Assembly: GCF_023278565.1 (NCBI RefSeq) | Contig: NC_064680.1 | Coordinates: forward strand, 3,410,001 to 3,474,000 | Reading direction: 5' to 3' | DNA from: Colletotrichum lupini | Lineage: Eukaryota > Ascomycota > Sordariomycetes > Glomerellales > Glomerellaceae | DNA: 64,000 nt | In this document: one piece after another, positions 36,942-50,054 of the stretch | How positions within the stretch are numbered: position 1 is the first letter of the stretch | Layout of the letters: the number at the start of each line of letters is the position of its first letter | Position numbers and translations under genes: made by a program | Notes under the pieces: model-generated | Database searches by the model: none | What the model was told of the DNA's origin: nothing | What the model saw: the letters and a program-made list of their open reading frames with translations, nothing else

Positions 36942-38688
36942 ATGGCGCTGCTCAGGATGTTCGTCTTGTTGAGCATAGCAGTCTCATGGTGTTCTGCAGC
37001 TTTCGACCCAACTTCGAAAAACAATGTTGTTGTCTATTACGTAAGAAGACTCATTTTCAAATCGTCTTCGTGACTCTGGGACTGACAATGTAACAGGGGC
37101 AAGGTCCGAATCAGGGCGACCTAATAAACCAATGCCAGCAGCCCGAGATTGATGTAATTGTCCTCTCGTTCGTGCATCTTTTCCCAGCCCAGGCAAACGG
37201 ATACCCTGGAACAAACTTTGGCAATCGATGCGGCGGCCAAGTTTACCCAGGTCCTGGCTTCAACGGTGTCATCGACCCTTCCAAAGATCAGTTGCAGTCA
37301 AATTGCCCTAGTCTCAACGCTCAGATTCCAGTATGCCAGCAGCAGTATGGCAAGAAGATATTGCTGTCACTCGGAGGTGGCGTGGTATCATACCAGCTTA
37401 CAGGCAGAAACGAGGGTGAACTCCTGGCAACTTACTTGTGGTACATGTTCGGACCGAAAGATCCCAACTGGACAGGGCCTCGTCCATTCGATTACAACGG
37501 GCAAGCGGTTGAGGTTGACGGATTCGATATGGATATAGAGCATCCATCCACAGGTGTGTTAACATCTTCGCCGTCCCCTGGTCGATGCGTTCCATGAATG
37601 GCAGCTGATGCTTAGCTACCTGCAGACAATTCGGAAGGCTACATTGCCCTAGTGACCCTTCTGCGTACATTCTATGCCACAGCTTCGAAGCAATACTACC
37701 TGACTGGCGCTCCTCAATGCGTCGTTCCAGATGCCAACATGGCTGCGATGATCTCCGCCGCCAAGTTCGACATGATCTTTGTCCAATTTTACAACACCCC
37801 TAGTTGCTCAGCTGCGACTTGGGCAGCTAGCAACCCATCCTACACCCCTGGTTCAACATATCAGCAAGCCGGGTTCACGTTCGATGCCTGGGTTCAATGG
37901 CTATCGAACACCCCAAGCAGAGGCGCAAAGGTGTTCATCACCCTACCTGGTTCTTCAGATGCCGCCAATGCTGGGAACTATATCACCCATCAGCAGGCAA
38001 ATAATCTCATCAGCGCGTACTACTGCCGGCCATCTTTCGGAGGCGTGGCTGTTTGGGAGGCAACTCGCGGTGACGGCAACCCCTATAACGGCAAATCTTT
38101 CCAGGCCACCATGAAAATTTGGCTGCAGGGAGCTGCAGCAGACACGCGACTCGCGAGCTGCCAAGTAGGTGAACGAATTCCAGACAGAGTATCACCCCGC
38201 TGACAAACAAGTAGGCACCATCAACAACGACAGCATCTTCTAGCCAACCGACGACATCGACAACACCGACACAGCCCAATCCAGGCGAGCCTGGTTCTTG
38301 CGGTCCCGGTGTTGGATCTTGCGGTAGCGGATACTGCTGCAGTGCATATGGATATTGCGGGACGACAAGTGCTTACTGCGGAACTGGTTGCCAGCCGGGC
38401 TTTGGCACATGCAGCGCGGGAAGCAGCTCCGGAGGCAGCTCCGGAGGCAGTTCAGGAGGCAATTCAGGAGGCAGCTCTGGTGGCAGCTCCGGTGGTAGTT
38501 CCGGCGGTAGCTCAGGCAGCGGTGGGAGCTCAGGGCTGCCGGTCGCAAGAGACGGTGCGTGTGGTGCAGGAATAGCTACTTGCCGAGGCAACGGTGACTA
38601 CCAATGCTGCAGCAAGAATGGATGGTGTGGTAATTCGGATCTCTACTGTGGTGCTGGGTGCCAACCCGGTTATGGCATTTGCAGTTGA
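36942..38688 (+). CDS. secreted GH18 class III chitinase with two chitin-binding (CBM18) domains
   Basis: Four exons (36942-37040, 37097-37553, 37626-38164, 38215-38688), with introns of 56, 72 and 50 bases, give 522 residues. The signal peptide is MALLRMFVLLSIAVSWCSA. The GH18 domain spans about residues 28-360. Its catalytic DxxDxDxE motif is complete in DGFDMDIE (Asp174, Asp177, Asp179, Glu181), so chitin hydrolysis is expected. A Ser/Thr/Pro linker follows. CBM18/hevein-like domain 1 lies at about 393-432 (CGSGYCCSAYGYCG), then a Gly-Gly-Ser repeat linker, then CBM18 domain 2 at about 480-522 ending at the stop. The product is probably extracellular, acting on fungal wall remodelling or on other chitin; which is unknown. 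Confidence 0.94.
38419..38533 (+). repeat. in-frame GGS minisatellite in the chitinase linker
   Basis: About eight to nine tandem 12-base units of the type GGAGGCAGCTCC encode SGGS repeats between the two CBM18 domains. Unit differences fall mostly at third positions. The repeat is prone to length change without loss of frame. Confidence 0.85.
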
Positions 38689-41600
38689 TTTCGAGAGCAA
38701 AACTGGGGTCCGGTACATAGATATCTTTGGCGTGCTTGTACATGAAAAGGAATGACACCATAGTAATACAAGAGCTTAATGTTAGTTGATAAAGCTGGAG
38801 CTTGTAATTGACTGTGCATAATGTCCATGGTATGGACCGACCACACCTTTGAGAGGCTGTTACGTGAAATGGGAGGGTGATGTGCGCATCAAGCTCTTCC
38901 CTGGGCAGCAGGCAGCGAGCACAGATGCCATTCTCCACCTGCTGGGATCTTCCTCCACGACTCCACAGCCTCCCACCGTTCCACTCCATCCATCCCACTG
39001 CACATCGCCGATCCGATATTCCAACTTCACTGCCTTACTACGCACGTATACACTTGCTCTCGAATTACAACTACCTCTTGTTAGATGACTTGGACCACAA
39101 CATTGGATGACAACTTATCTCCTGGAGACGGCGAGCGAAGGCCTCGGATGGGACGTCGTCGAACCTTTAGATTCAAAGCCCGTTACTGAAACTCTCTAGT
39201 TGCCCGCGGCCCGAAGATTACTAACTAATTGTAGTAGATGCTGCCGACATGCATACTCGAAACACAGATGACAGATCCGGGCTCCTCGCCATACGGCAGT
39301 TGACAGACGCCGGAGTTTTCCCCGAATGTTACCTCATTCGCGTCTTACGACCAAACCTCTCGGCTCTCGGTGCGCCATTCGATAATGGTGGGGACACTTG
39401 GAAAACCTTCTGTGTTGTCGTTCTGTCCGTCCCATCTCGCCAGACCACTAGAAACCTCACAGGCGGCTAGACTGAGTCCAATGACTCGCCAACATCTGCT
39501 TACTCCTTCTTATTCCCACGCGTCCAGGACTACTGTGGTATGCCACCGGAACGTCAATAAGAAGCTTCTTGTAATTCGCCGAAAAGCTAATCGGCTGCCG
39601 GGCTGACAGACTGGCGTTCGACTAATCGGCCCCGAAGATGGCGGGAAAAGATGTTTCCTATTACCGGCCAGGTAATTGGACCTCTCTAAAATCGATACCC
39701 ACCCCTTTGCACATCTGTCGCACATGTGTCGTCCATCGAACAAAATCATCACGACTTGATTCATGAAGTGGTGGTTCCCCCGCGTATGCACGACAACCCT
39801 ACCGCTATTGCTGCCGACATCGCTGCCGGTCTCTCCGCTAGGTTGATGCGGCCAACGGCCGAGAAAGATGTCATCCCCATGCGTTGGGACCTCGAGCTAA
39901 TCTTGGAGCCATTGGAGCCAAGATGGGAGAACTAGCCCCATCGTGAAACCCGGCTTCGAGAAGATTTGCGGACGGCCCGCTCCTCAGGGGCTCAATGCCG
40001 CAGCTTTCTTTCTTGTCAATCAGCCTCTAGCCGAACATATTGCGGGAAAGGAACCATAGCCTCGGTGCGACCTAGACTCACAACGACATCACAAACCATT
40101 ACGTGATGTTCTGGCTCCAGTGCGCTGCTTGTCTTTTGCATGCCGCTAACCTTCGGATGCCCCGCAAACGATGACTCGAGTACCCTACGGATATGGACTT
40201 TTGGCAGGGGGGCTAATTATGCCGACAACTTTCGGTTTGACTGCAGCATGCGATTGTATGCAGAGACATGTGTCTTTCGCCAACACTGTATTTGCGCCTT
40301 ACTGCAACGCTGCGAGATACCGAACTCCACCGAATCTCCCCGCTCAAAAGAAAAAGAAGGAAGGAGATGAGATCCGTGCCGGCTCGCTAATCCATGCATC
40401 CCGTCTTTTCGATGGAACGTTCCTAGAACGCGCGTTTAAATCCTTCCAACGAAAAGCCGACCTGCCACACCAATATGACCTCGGCTCAAGGATGGGGGCG
40501 ACGTGCTCCAAGATAACTGCCCGAAACCTCCAATATCCGATAGCTATTATGCGTAAGCGGAGCCAGGAGGACGGCAAATGCAATGCAAGCTTTCCATCTC
40601 TTCAAACCCCAAGCAGCCGCGGATTCCATCTTCCAATTACCAAGACGATAGTCGGCGCACGTTCCATGGGCTAGATTTGGGTCGAAACCTTCACAGTCAC
40701 TTCCGACAAGCACATCCATGTATCCCGAAGCCTGAGGGAATACGAAGTCTTGTTAATATGAAATGGCCCTTACTTGGACAATTTCCAGTGCCCGGAGTGC
40801 CATATCCGGCACCGCTACTACGGCTCGTCCAGGAGGTTTTACGGGGTTTGATCAGGAAACCTCGAGATGGTTACACGGCGCCCGCGGCATTCCCGCCGTC
40901 TTCTTGCAGAACCAGATTAACTCCTGAGAAGCATACGTTGCCAATCTAGGGTGGGAGTTTCGCGCGAAGCATCAAGAAACTCTGCTTTGTCCTCAAGATA
41001 CAGGAGGTTGTCGGCCACCTCCGCCAGCTCAGGGCTAATCCGAGCAGCTTCTTGACTCCAGATGCACGAGCCACGTGCTCCCCGTACTTCTTTTCAACTA
41101 TCCGTACGGACTTTTGAAATAGAAGAAAAGACCGGCTTGGGTGATCCCGGAGCCAACAGTAGCATCTCGTGTTCGATTCGTCCATGTACGTTTCTACGCT
41201 GACGAGAAGACAGTCCCCAAGCGCAGAATTCGCAGCGAAGATCAGATGCCAAGCTTTCTTCTTTCTGCCCACTCCCTCCCTTCGTTAGGCCTCTCATCCC
41301 TCAGCTTCGCAGCCACGAAAGTCTCTTTTGGGGTTAAGTCGCCCGCCCTAATGCCGACGACCAAGTCATGTCCCAATGGCACCTTGCCAGGGATCGACGC
41401 CTTAAGCAGCTGCAGACATGTCCCTCACCGCTCCCATGGCCGATCTTCTGCCGCTCTCGCATTCCATGTCGTTCAATATTTGGCTTCGCTCTCCACTGGC
41501 ACCATCAGCAGAGTTTTGGCTGCTCCCTCCACGTTGTCAGCCAGCAAGGGCCATCTTCTTTCAGCAGGAGACTGGGGGACTGGAATTGCCCTGTGGAGGA

Positions 41601-42339
41601 TGACCATTTTGCTCACATGCTTTGCGTTTTCGCGATTGGGGGGGAGAACAGCACCCACTAGCGAACGTTACTTCTGATCCTCATCTCCCATCGGAATGGC
41701 CGGGGCTGCATGGTTTCTTCTCTGGCGTTAACGCTTACCCCGACTGGGCTTCGCCTTGGAAGGATGAAGCCGCCGTTTACTTCCAGCGTGGGTTACCTGC
41801 GGAAGAAGGCTGGTTTTCTTCCATGCTGCAGTGAAAAAACGTTCTAGTGCTAGTGTGTGTTGGCTCGTTGAAGGCGACGCCATCCGTACCGTTGTGCGTG
41901 TACCGTTCCCTGACTCGCCCATGAAACACGACGTCTTGGGTCCGATCGCAACGCTACTCTGAGTGTTTGCTGCTAGACTAAAGTGCTCGCCTCAAAAACA
42001 CCAGCCCTCTGCGCATTCTAACTCTCAGCCCCCTTCCTGTGCTCGTCCGCTCTCCGTTCTTGAACCGGCCACGAACGAGCCCAACTTTTCGAACAGTCAG
42101 ATCGGGACCCTGCTAGACATTTTCCGAATTTTCACTTCCAATCGTGCATGACGTCGTGGAACCACTCTTTGTTGACCATGCTATCGGTAAGTTCTGTTGT
42201 TTAATCCCTTTTGTCAGTTCTTTTCCCTTCTCATCTCAACTATCCACTAACATCCACCTTCTCCGATCATGAAGCAAAATACGGAATAATATCTGTTAAT
42301 GTCTCAGCCTCGCTGCTATGATGTTCAGGCTGGTCAATC
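38689..42339. other. large intergenic region, no supported gene
   Basis: 3.6 kb of GC-normal DNA. Several open frames of 60-178 codons occur on both strands (for example 40171-40674 and 41141-41677), but they overlap heavily, lack domains and show no splice continuity. No tRNA or repeat was recognised. The last part is probably the promoter and leader of the membrane protein. Confidence 0.45.
42187..42328 (+). other. possible 5'-leader intron of the membrane protein gene
   Basis: GTAAGT at 42187-42192 and TTCAG ending at 42328 frame a 142-base segment with a CTAAC-type branch sequence (CCACTAACATCC near 42250). Joining them does not give an in-frame upstream start, so it would lie in the untranslated leader. 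Confidence 0.35.
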
Positions 42340-43930
42340 ATGATGACCCTCCTCTCCCCACACTTCAAGCTCGAAGAGGTCTCCGAAGATGACATGGTCA
42401 TTGCATCTCTGGCCTGGGGCTTCACTCTCGGCTTCGGCTGGCTCACAGTATGGACGGCGATCAAGCAGACCACCGCCATGTACAGGCGGCAAGGCGATCG
42501 TATCTACCGGAACTCTTACATCTGGATGATTTGGCTAGAGATCCTCGTGTGTACCATCTTCAGCATTATATGTTGGCTGCATCTCAAGGGCATCATACCG
42601 CCAAGGTAAGTCATCAGTACTACTTCAAGATGTTGTCGATTTGATACTTACTGCCGACATGTTCAGCTTTGCATTCTACTTTTGCATCTGTAAGTTACTT
42701 TGTACGACCTTGTCTGCTGGGCCATCCACTGACCACCACAGTGACCACTTGGGCTCTCCAGGTTCAATTTCTTCTCCAAATTATCATTAATCGATGCGCC
42801 ATTCTTCTTACCAACCAGAAGCGGGCATGGCGACTTAAAGTGGGCGTCGCTGTACTGATTACCGCCATCAATATTTCCGTCTACAACATTTGGGTGCCGG
42901 CTCGGTTACAGGTATCAGAACGATATATCGAAATCAACGAGTGGTGGGATCGCTGCGAAAAGGTCATTTACCTGATCGTCGATGGCGCGCTCAACATTTA
43001 CTTCGTCCGCATCGTACAGAAGAACTTGGTCACCCACGGCCTGACGAAGTACAAGCGACTGACGCAGTTCAACATGTTCATCATTGGGTTTTCTTTGAGC
43101 ATGGACGTGCTCATCATTGCGATGATGAGTCTCAACAACACATTTGTGTAGGTGGTCTTGCGCGAAACTCAAATTCTCATTGTGGACATGGCGATGGATT
43201 TTGGGTAAGTGTGTACCGCGTACTAACGTTGCTCTATAGTTATATGCAATTCCACCCTTTGGCATACATGGTCAAGCTCAAGATCGAGATGTCGATGGCC
43301 GAGCTGATTGGAAAGGTTGCTCGGAAACGCGATCTCGGCATTCTCTCTGCTGCCGACTTCAACGGCAACAACCGAGACTCGTACCAGCCATCCGAGTACA
43401 GCTTGCAGTTACCCACTTACGCGAGAGGTCGCCCCGTTGGTGGCATCGATGCTACGATCAGCAGCCAGCCTCCGAATCCCATCGAACTCAACAACGTTGC
43501 GAAGCCAAAGATACCCGCACTGCGAGGCGTTAACGTCGCTGCCGTCAGCTCCGGCCCAAGCAGTAGGAGACCTTCGATAGGTGCCGCGAACGCTACCGAT
43601 GCAGATGGACAGCCCAAGATGGCGATTTACAGAACGCGGGAGGTAGTCGTCGAAATCGAAAGGGTCCCTCCCAATCAAGGCCACCAACCGAGTACGAGCC
43701 AGGCGAGTCAGCTCACCCTCGACGACTCTTTCGATATCACCAACTTTGAGGACGATTCATCGATCAAGGGTCTCTCGGCGGCTCAGAAATCACTGGCATT
43801 GCCAAACATCCAAGCCCCGTGGGCTACACAAGAATTTAGCACAAAGATATGGGACGGCACGAATTGCGACGAGGATCCCACCCTGCCGACAACGATCGCG
43901 AAGATTGGATCATGGCCAAAGGACACCTGA
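42340..43930 (+). CDS. multi-pass integral membrane protein, unknown function
   Basis: Four exons (42340-42605, 42667-42689, 42742-43147, 43240-43930), introns 61, 52 and 92 bases, give 461 residues. Exon 2 is a 23-base microexon that keeps the frame (SFAFYFCI). The N-terminal 260 residues hold about six to seven hydrophobic helices, for example IASLAWGFTLGFGWLTVW, WLEILVCTIFSIICWLH, VGVAVLITAINISVYNIW and FNMFIIGFSLSMDVLIIAMM. The following 200 residues are Ser/Pro/Asn-rich and probably a cytoplasmic tail. This matches a recurrent class of fungal seven-helix integral membrane proteins of unknown role; a receptor-like role is possible but not shown. An adjacent ATG at 42343 is an alternative start. 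Confidence 0.85.
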
Positions 43931-46900
43931 AAGAGGGGTTACAAATCAAGCGCACTACACCATCGAAACCACACAGCCGAGGCACATCGTCTGGCCAAGG
44001 TGGACCCCGACCACGCTCAGACTGAACCGAGCGGGTGATGCGGCGGGCGAAGCTTGGATGACGACTAAGGAACGCCACACATCACCCAATCGCTAGATCT
44101 ATCGCTGAGTGGGAAACCCTAAAAAGAAATCGGTTGAACGCCTCCTCTCCTCCCCCCTTTGTACGCCACATTCCCTCGTGCGGCTGTCTCAACCCTTTGA
44201 GTCTCGACGCTGTAGCGGAGGGAGGGGATGGAGGATTCGATACGCCTGAGACCCCCGTTCCTCGTAAGGCTCGATGGCGTTCAGTTTCAGCACTGCGGTT
44301 TCACAAAACGTTGCTGCAGAGAACTAGATCCGTAGATCCGATCTAGAGAGTCATCATTGTCGACTCGACGGGCTACTTTGTGGGGTGAACGATTTAGTTG
44401 GGGACACCTATCGGCGTGCTGCCGAATCTGAGCCCAACCCAGCACTCCATTCCCCTCCGACATCTCCACAAATACATTTACCAACATGTTATGAATCAAA
44501 ATTAGACGAAGGCGAGCATGGCAGGCAAGACCTCGAGCTAGGTCTAACCGGTTGCCTCTGAAGTGCTACTTTCACCGGTTACGAGCGACGGAGTAATTAC
44601 TTGGATCTTTGATTTGGGCTGCATACACCAAAAAAAGCCACGGTCACCGAGCAAGGCGTTCTACGGCCGGGGACAAACTTTTGCGAGATATTCTTTTTTG
44701 TGATTTTCATTTAATGATACATGGGCACAGGAGCGCGAGCTCCCATTGTTATCTTTCAGGAATACCCCCGAGCTAGGATAAAAATATGAAATTTGGTGTT
44801 GATGAGCCACTCGTGGCTTCATCGTTGATAAAAAAAAAAAAGATTTCCAACATGCTTCGCACATTGTGATGACTGAGGTATTGTGAGTGAGTAGCATCCA
44901 GGGTGCGGCTCTTTGCTACCTCGAGGAAGGGAGTCGGAGAATAGGTACTGACACGTCCGCGGGGGAATATTCGGAGCCAGCGGGATGGCACGGGTATCCT
45001 GGCCGTTTGTTGCACCAGTGTTTTCCCTTGGTGAACGTTTCGACTATGTTGGATTTTATGGTGCTTCGTAGGCTGGGCGCGGCGGCTGGGTCCTGTACGG
45101 AACGGTAGCACCCGCTTCTCCCGTTCCCCCCTCATCACGGTTTTGTGAAAAGAAGGCTTTGTAATGGGTGATAGTTTCATCGTTTGTTGGTTACCTGGTC
45201 TTGGTGGCTGTATTTGCTTCGGGTACGGTGCCTAGGCTATAGGCTGTGTGTAACATGATGAGAGGTAGGGAGTCTCCGAGCTAAACGACTGTGGAACCTC
45301 AATGTGTAAGTTCTAGTGATATGCTCATCTTACAAGCATATATGACTGAGTAGGACTGGATCTAGAGCACGAATAGTTGAGACTCAGATCTTCGATTCCA
45401 AGCGGGCGGCAAGCATGGTCACGATGGGATATGCTACCTCGATTATACCAGCCTCCCTCAGCCTTCTAGATAAGCAAACCCAAGCGGATGGTAAATGATT
45501 TCTCCCAAACTGACTCTTCTACGTTCAATCTGCCTAGTCTTGGCTATCTACTCTTACATCTCTGTCTTATTCTACATGCAGGCTACCTCAAGCCAGGTCA
45601 AGAGCTTCCCGTCGTTGGTTAGGTCGCTTGGCCTGGGGCATCACAAGTCGTGGCAAGCTCCTTGAACGTTTTCCTCTTTGTGCAAGCTTCGCTACTCTAA
45701 TTTTATCCCTGTTGTACGTGTTTCTTTGGAACTATGCGTACCGTGTTCTGATGAACGCAGACAGGCCACTTGAAGAGCCGGCGTCTGGGCGACCCACTTT
45801 CACCGGCACTCGGATCCGGAAACAATGAACGGCTCCGAACGGAGAAGCATTCACCGGCAGACTAGAAAATAAGTCCCGCACCTCAGCCTCGCTTTTCCCA
45901 CTGCTATTTGAAGATGGGGGTAAGTGATTCGCTGGAGCAGGTGAACTGTGCCTCTTTCGGATGAGTTAAAAATGCAGTGCATGATGCAACGCCCAACAAG
46001 TCAACTGCAGTTTTCAAGCCGACCCCCTTCCCCTCACCTCCCACCTCTCTACTACGTACTCATCTCCTCTGCTTGCCCAATAAGTGAGCAGAGGCCAGCA
46101 CTCCAGCATTCCACAACCCTCTAAATAAGTTGAGAATGCTGTTCCGGACTTGATCTAAGACTGCATCGAAGATGTAAGTGGTGCGTGCAAATCGAGTGTA
46201 AAAACCACCAGCCTGCACCAGCGTCCAAGCCCTCACAACTGGTGGACAAAAATGAGGTCGGAGTCGCAGCATGCCAAGCGTCCACAGCGACGCGCATCCA
46301 GCGTAACTCGCTTTGTTTGAAGAATTCGAACTACATTACCATCATCTGGAAAGTCCAGAGAAGATGGCCAACTTTGGAGAGGATCCGCCGCTAACGTTTG
46401 TCTTCAGCCTATTCGAGAAGGGTGTTGAAGACCCTCCGCGTGAGTTAAGAATGCAGTGAACTACACCGCCTTTCCACTTTTCACGCAGAAAGGAGCCGAG
46501 TAAGCATCCCATTCGAGATCTCTTTGGGCGGGTTAAAGATGCAGTGAATGTGAGTGTTATGTGGCTGGGCTGAGTTGGTAACGCCATCACGATTGCCTTG
46601 GACGCCTTTTTTCGGTAACGACGGAGGGGCTGTGGTACGCGGATGACTTTGGCGGACGTGTCCGGTCGCCCAGTGGAACCCCTCCCTCGTATCGCAAACC
46701 CCTCTAATTGGTCAGCCAATAAACTCGACAAATCCCGTCACGAAGCCCGGGCGACCTCGGTGCACGCGGGGTACCGCACCGGCTCCCTCCCGGGAGCTCC
46801 GCTGAGGACCGGTGGGATAGTTATGGAACCAAGAGAGTTCCCGATGGTGGCACAGATGGTGGCACAGCACCACCAGCATCCACCCGACAGGCCTCCCGAG

Positions 46901-47745
46901 TTCCGAGTCCTTTGGATGCAACCATCTAATTGTTAGTGCCTCCCTTACCTCCCCGATTGCCGGTTGCCGGGCAGCGGCCAGTCCCCGTGGCTGCGGCCGA
47001 TCCGACGCCAATGGTAGCCCAGCACATCAAACCATTCAGTAGACTACTGCACGTCGGACGGATGTAACGACGTGGGCTGGCAAGCTTCCGTAGCTTGGGG
47101 AGCCTCCAACCAACGGCTCAACGCGATGTTTCCTTCTCCCTTTTTTCCCTTACGTTTTTACCCTTTCTCCACACAAAGGAGGCTCCTCCTAGGACTATAA
47201 CCACGCCATTATGGGCCATTACGGGGAGGATCGACTCCCACCAGACAACGGGACCAGTCTCCCAATCAACGGCCCAAATATTAATAGGATCGACCGCGGG
47301 GAAGAAAGAGAGAGAGAGCATGGTGGATGCACAACTAAACCTGCATTGCAGGCTTGCGGCTGGAGCACTGCCGGGATGAGCAGAAAGGCTTTCAGCTTTT
47401 TCGTTTGTTGTCACACGTCAGACTGGAGCCACCGCGCCCATCAGGATCCAGAGCAGGGAAACAATACACGACAAAAAGCAGGGAAACGAAGAAGAAAGAA
47501 AAGGGATGGGATTTCCTTGGACTCGCTAAAGACTTGGTAGAAAGAACAAGATCCATATTTACTTACCTCCCCGTCCCCCTTTATGTCCAGCTCCAGTGAT
47601 TCTACTCCTTCTTTCTATTCTCATTCCGCAGCCGCCATCACCAATCACTGAAGCATCAAAAAACGAACATCACGACACCTCAACTCCTAATACCAAATCA
47701 CAACCACGCCCACACACCAAACCACCCCAAACAAAAACCGCAAAC
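43931..47745. other. large intergenic region with a dispersed short motif
   Basis: 3.8 kb of mixed composition with no supported gene. A short motif of the form GAGTTAARAATGCAGTG recurs at 45963-45979, 46442-46458 and, with GGGTTAAAGATGCAGTG, at 46530-46546. Frames of up to 135 codons overlap on opposite strands without family resemblance. The last 500 bases are CT/GA-rich and precede the GPI-type gene. Confidence 0.45.
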
Positions 47746-48285
47746 ATGTCTTCCACAGCAGTATCAACAGGCACAGCCGCCGCCCCCTCCGCAACCTCGA
47801 CCTGCACCGCAAGCCTCTACGACACCCCCGAACACGACCGCGTCTGCGCGATGCCCTACGGCGGCAACCACACAGACATCATGTCCGCCTGCTGCAACGA
47901 CGCAGACGTGGTCGCCTACTACGACAACTGCGGCCTCTACTGCCTCGCCCTCGACCAATCCGTCAAAGACCTCCAGGACTGCCTCTTCGAGCAGGGCGCG
48001 GGCTACACCGAGGTCTTCTGCCGCGACAACGGCAACGTGAACGCCTCCGCCACGGCGACGGGCAACGTCGACCCGCCCGCTTCGGCGCAGGCGAGCGTCG
48101 TTGCGTCGGGCGGTTCCGGGTCCGGGGCTTCATCTTCGGCGAGCGGGAGTAGGAGCAGCTCGAGTTCCACGTCTTCCGCTAATGCGGCGGCGGGTGTGCA
48201 TGTCCCTGCTGGGGTGAACACGCTTGGACTTGCAATTGGCGCTTTGCTTCTTTCTGCCGCAACGTTCGGCGCTCTTCAGATCTAA
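47746..48285 (+). CDS. small Ser-rich, probably GPI-anchored surface protein
   Basis: An intronless 179-residue frame. The ATG at 47746 sits in a good context (CAAAC-ATG). An upstream in-frame ATG at 47596 would add 50 low-complexity residues and is less likely. After a Ser/Thr/Ala start there is a cysteine-bearing domain with CTASLYD, CAMPYGG, ACCND, CGLYCLALDQ and FCRDNG. A Ser/Gly-rich stalk follows, then a C-terminal hydrophobic helix (LGLAIGALLLSAATFGALQI), the layout of a GPI-attachment signal. A classical N-terminal signal peptide is not obvious, which weakens the secretion call. The Cys arrangement matches a common family of short fungal GPI-type proteins of unknown function. Confidence 0.78.
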   Translation: MSSTAVSTGTAAAPSATSTCTASLYDTPEHDRVCAMPYGGNHTDIMSACCNDADVVAYYDNCGLYCLALDQSVKDLQDCLFEQGAGYTEVFCRDNGNVNASATATGNVDPPASAQASVVASGGSGSGASSSASGSRSSSSSTSSANAAAGVHVPAGVNTLGLAIGALLLSAATFGALQI

Positions 48286-50054
48286 GAAGAAGATCAATTA
48301 TTCGAGAAGGAAACAAAGCTTTAAAATTGGGGCGATGGAAATGAACATGGCTGGGCTATGGAGGTCCCGGATATGAAGTGACAAACGGCCGATCAACATA
48401 ATGAGACCACATCACAACAGTACGATATTATTCGGTAAATACGGCCGAAGGCAGCTAGCTACCAAGTCCAGCATAATAGCAGCAGAGTACGGAGGAAATT
48501 ACGCGATATCCCGTCTGCGTTCACGGGAAGAAATTGTATTTAGCATGTTGTTTCAATCAAGTTAGTACCGAAACTTTTGGAAAACAAAACCGCCTGCTGC
48601 GTTCACCGTTCCGTGGAGCACTTGAAATCATTGTAAGCTGGCGAGTGTTCCTCGCGAATTCTCACCCGAGGCTCACAGCCCTGAGAGGCGCCCAAAGTGA
48701 CCTGCAGTCGCATAAGCGGCACCTACCTTTTGTACATAGTAATTACCTTGGGAAATGCACCATCTCGCAACCTGCGCGAACCTGCTAGCGCCCGTCTTTC
48801 CTCTGGGATTGGATAGTCATTAGGTCTATCGGCCGGTCCTCCATTCCAGTCCAGTCAAAGCAAGGTACGATGCAAGGACTTCACTGCAATTTAAACTCAC
48901 TCAAAGTGTCTGCGATGTGCTCACCTGAGATGGTAGGTAGGGAGCAAGAGTCAGCGGCGGCGGCGGCGAGAGTGGCGACTGCTCCCAACTTACTAGAAGG
49001 AAGCGGAGGGACGTTTGGCACGGATAATGATCGGAAGGGGCAGATTCGACTGCGAACATGTCGCCTCATGGGCTGACTTGTTTTGTGATTGAACCTCGCT
49101 ATCGCAAGCCATCACTGCTACACCGTGAACCTGGACGCTGATCCGCATGTCCGCTCTTCCGGCATTTATGCCGCTCAGCCTCTATATCCTGCAGCGTAAG
49201 CAACGCTATGGGAGTATACGAGTTCACTGCATTGATGATTACGGCGGAGAGCCCGGGAGTGCTGAGGCACCTGCCTCAGCTTTGCTGGGTGAGTTTCACC
49301 CATACGGGCGGTCCATCGAACGCCTTCTTTCGCTCATGACGAGAAGATATTCGTCTTCGTGGCGTTCAAGAAGGACGCGCTGCGCTTGAAGGCTGCAAAT
49401 GGGTCCAAAGTGTTTTGCCCCGACGAGCCAGCGAATGCCTCCCGCTCGGTGATTCCGGACCACCGCGACCGCCGGCTGCCGTTAGAAAGTGGGCCCCGGG
49501 CCGTCCCCCCGCACCCCCGAGACTGAATGGCTCGCTGCTCACCTTGTTCGTTCGACGCATACATTCATTCCTCTAAGAGGAAGTAAATCAACGCTCCCAG
49601 TGATTTCACTTCATTCATGGACAAGGTAGGCGCACTTATCACACCAAGGAACGCCATGACCAGTGGAACCAGTCAACCAGGTAGATGCCACAGTACTAGG
49701 ACTTAGAGGAGATAGAGGGGCCTTTGGTTTACGGTATGAACCATACTGCCTTACGTTCTGTAAATAGACATATCCGGGAGTTTATTCTGTCGTAACATAC
49801 ACGATGGAGAACTTGGAAGAAAGCGTGAGAAGGTGCGAGGCTAGATTGCGGGTAGCGAGACTATCGATAATATAGTAGCAAGGCCGTAGAGAGACTTTAC
49901 CCAATACCAGAGAACGAAACCCCTGCTGGACTGGCAATGGCCTTGGATGATCCTGAAGCTTAATAGAGCCGTCATGCACCACTAACCACAAACTCGGATT
50001 CAGACGTCTCCAGACAGAAATGCTGCGTCAAAGATGCATTACCCTCGGCTACCA
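48286..50054. other. intergenic, no supported gene
   Basis: GC-normal sequence between the GPI-type gene and the LINE. Short frames only. The AT-rich block starts sharply at about 50075. Confidence 0.45.

Noticed and set aside
40171..40674. 167-codon frame as a gene
   Set aside because: It has no domain, signal peptide or splice continuation, and overlaps opposite-strand frames of equal quality.
41141..41677. 178-codon frame as a gene
   Set aside because: Composition looks like translated non-coding DNA; no motif and no partner exon.
47596..47745. upstream ATG of the GPI-type protein
   Set aside because: It adds a Pro/Thr/Asn-rich leader that looks like untranslated sequence; the ATG at 47746 has the better context.
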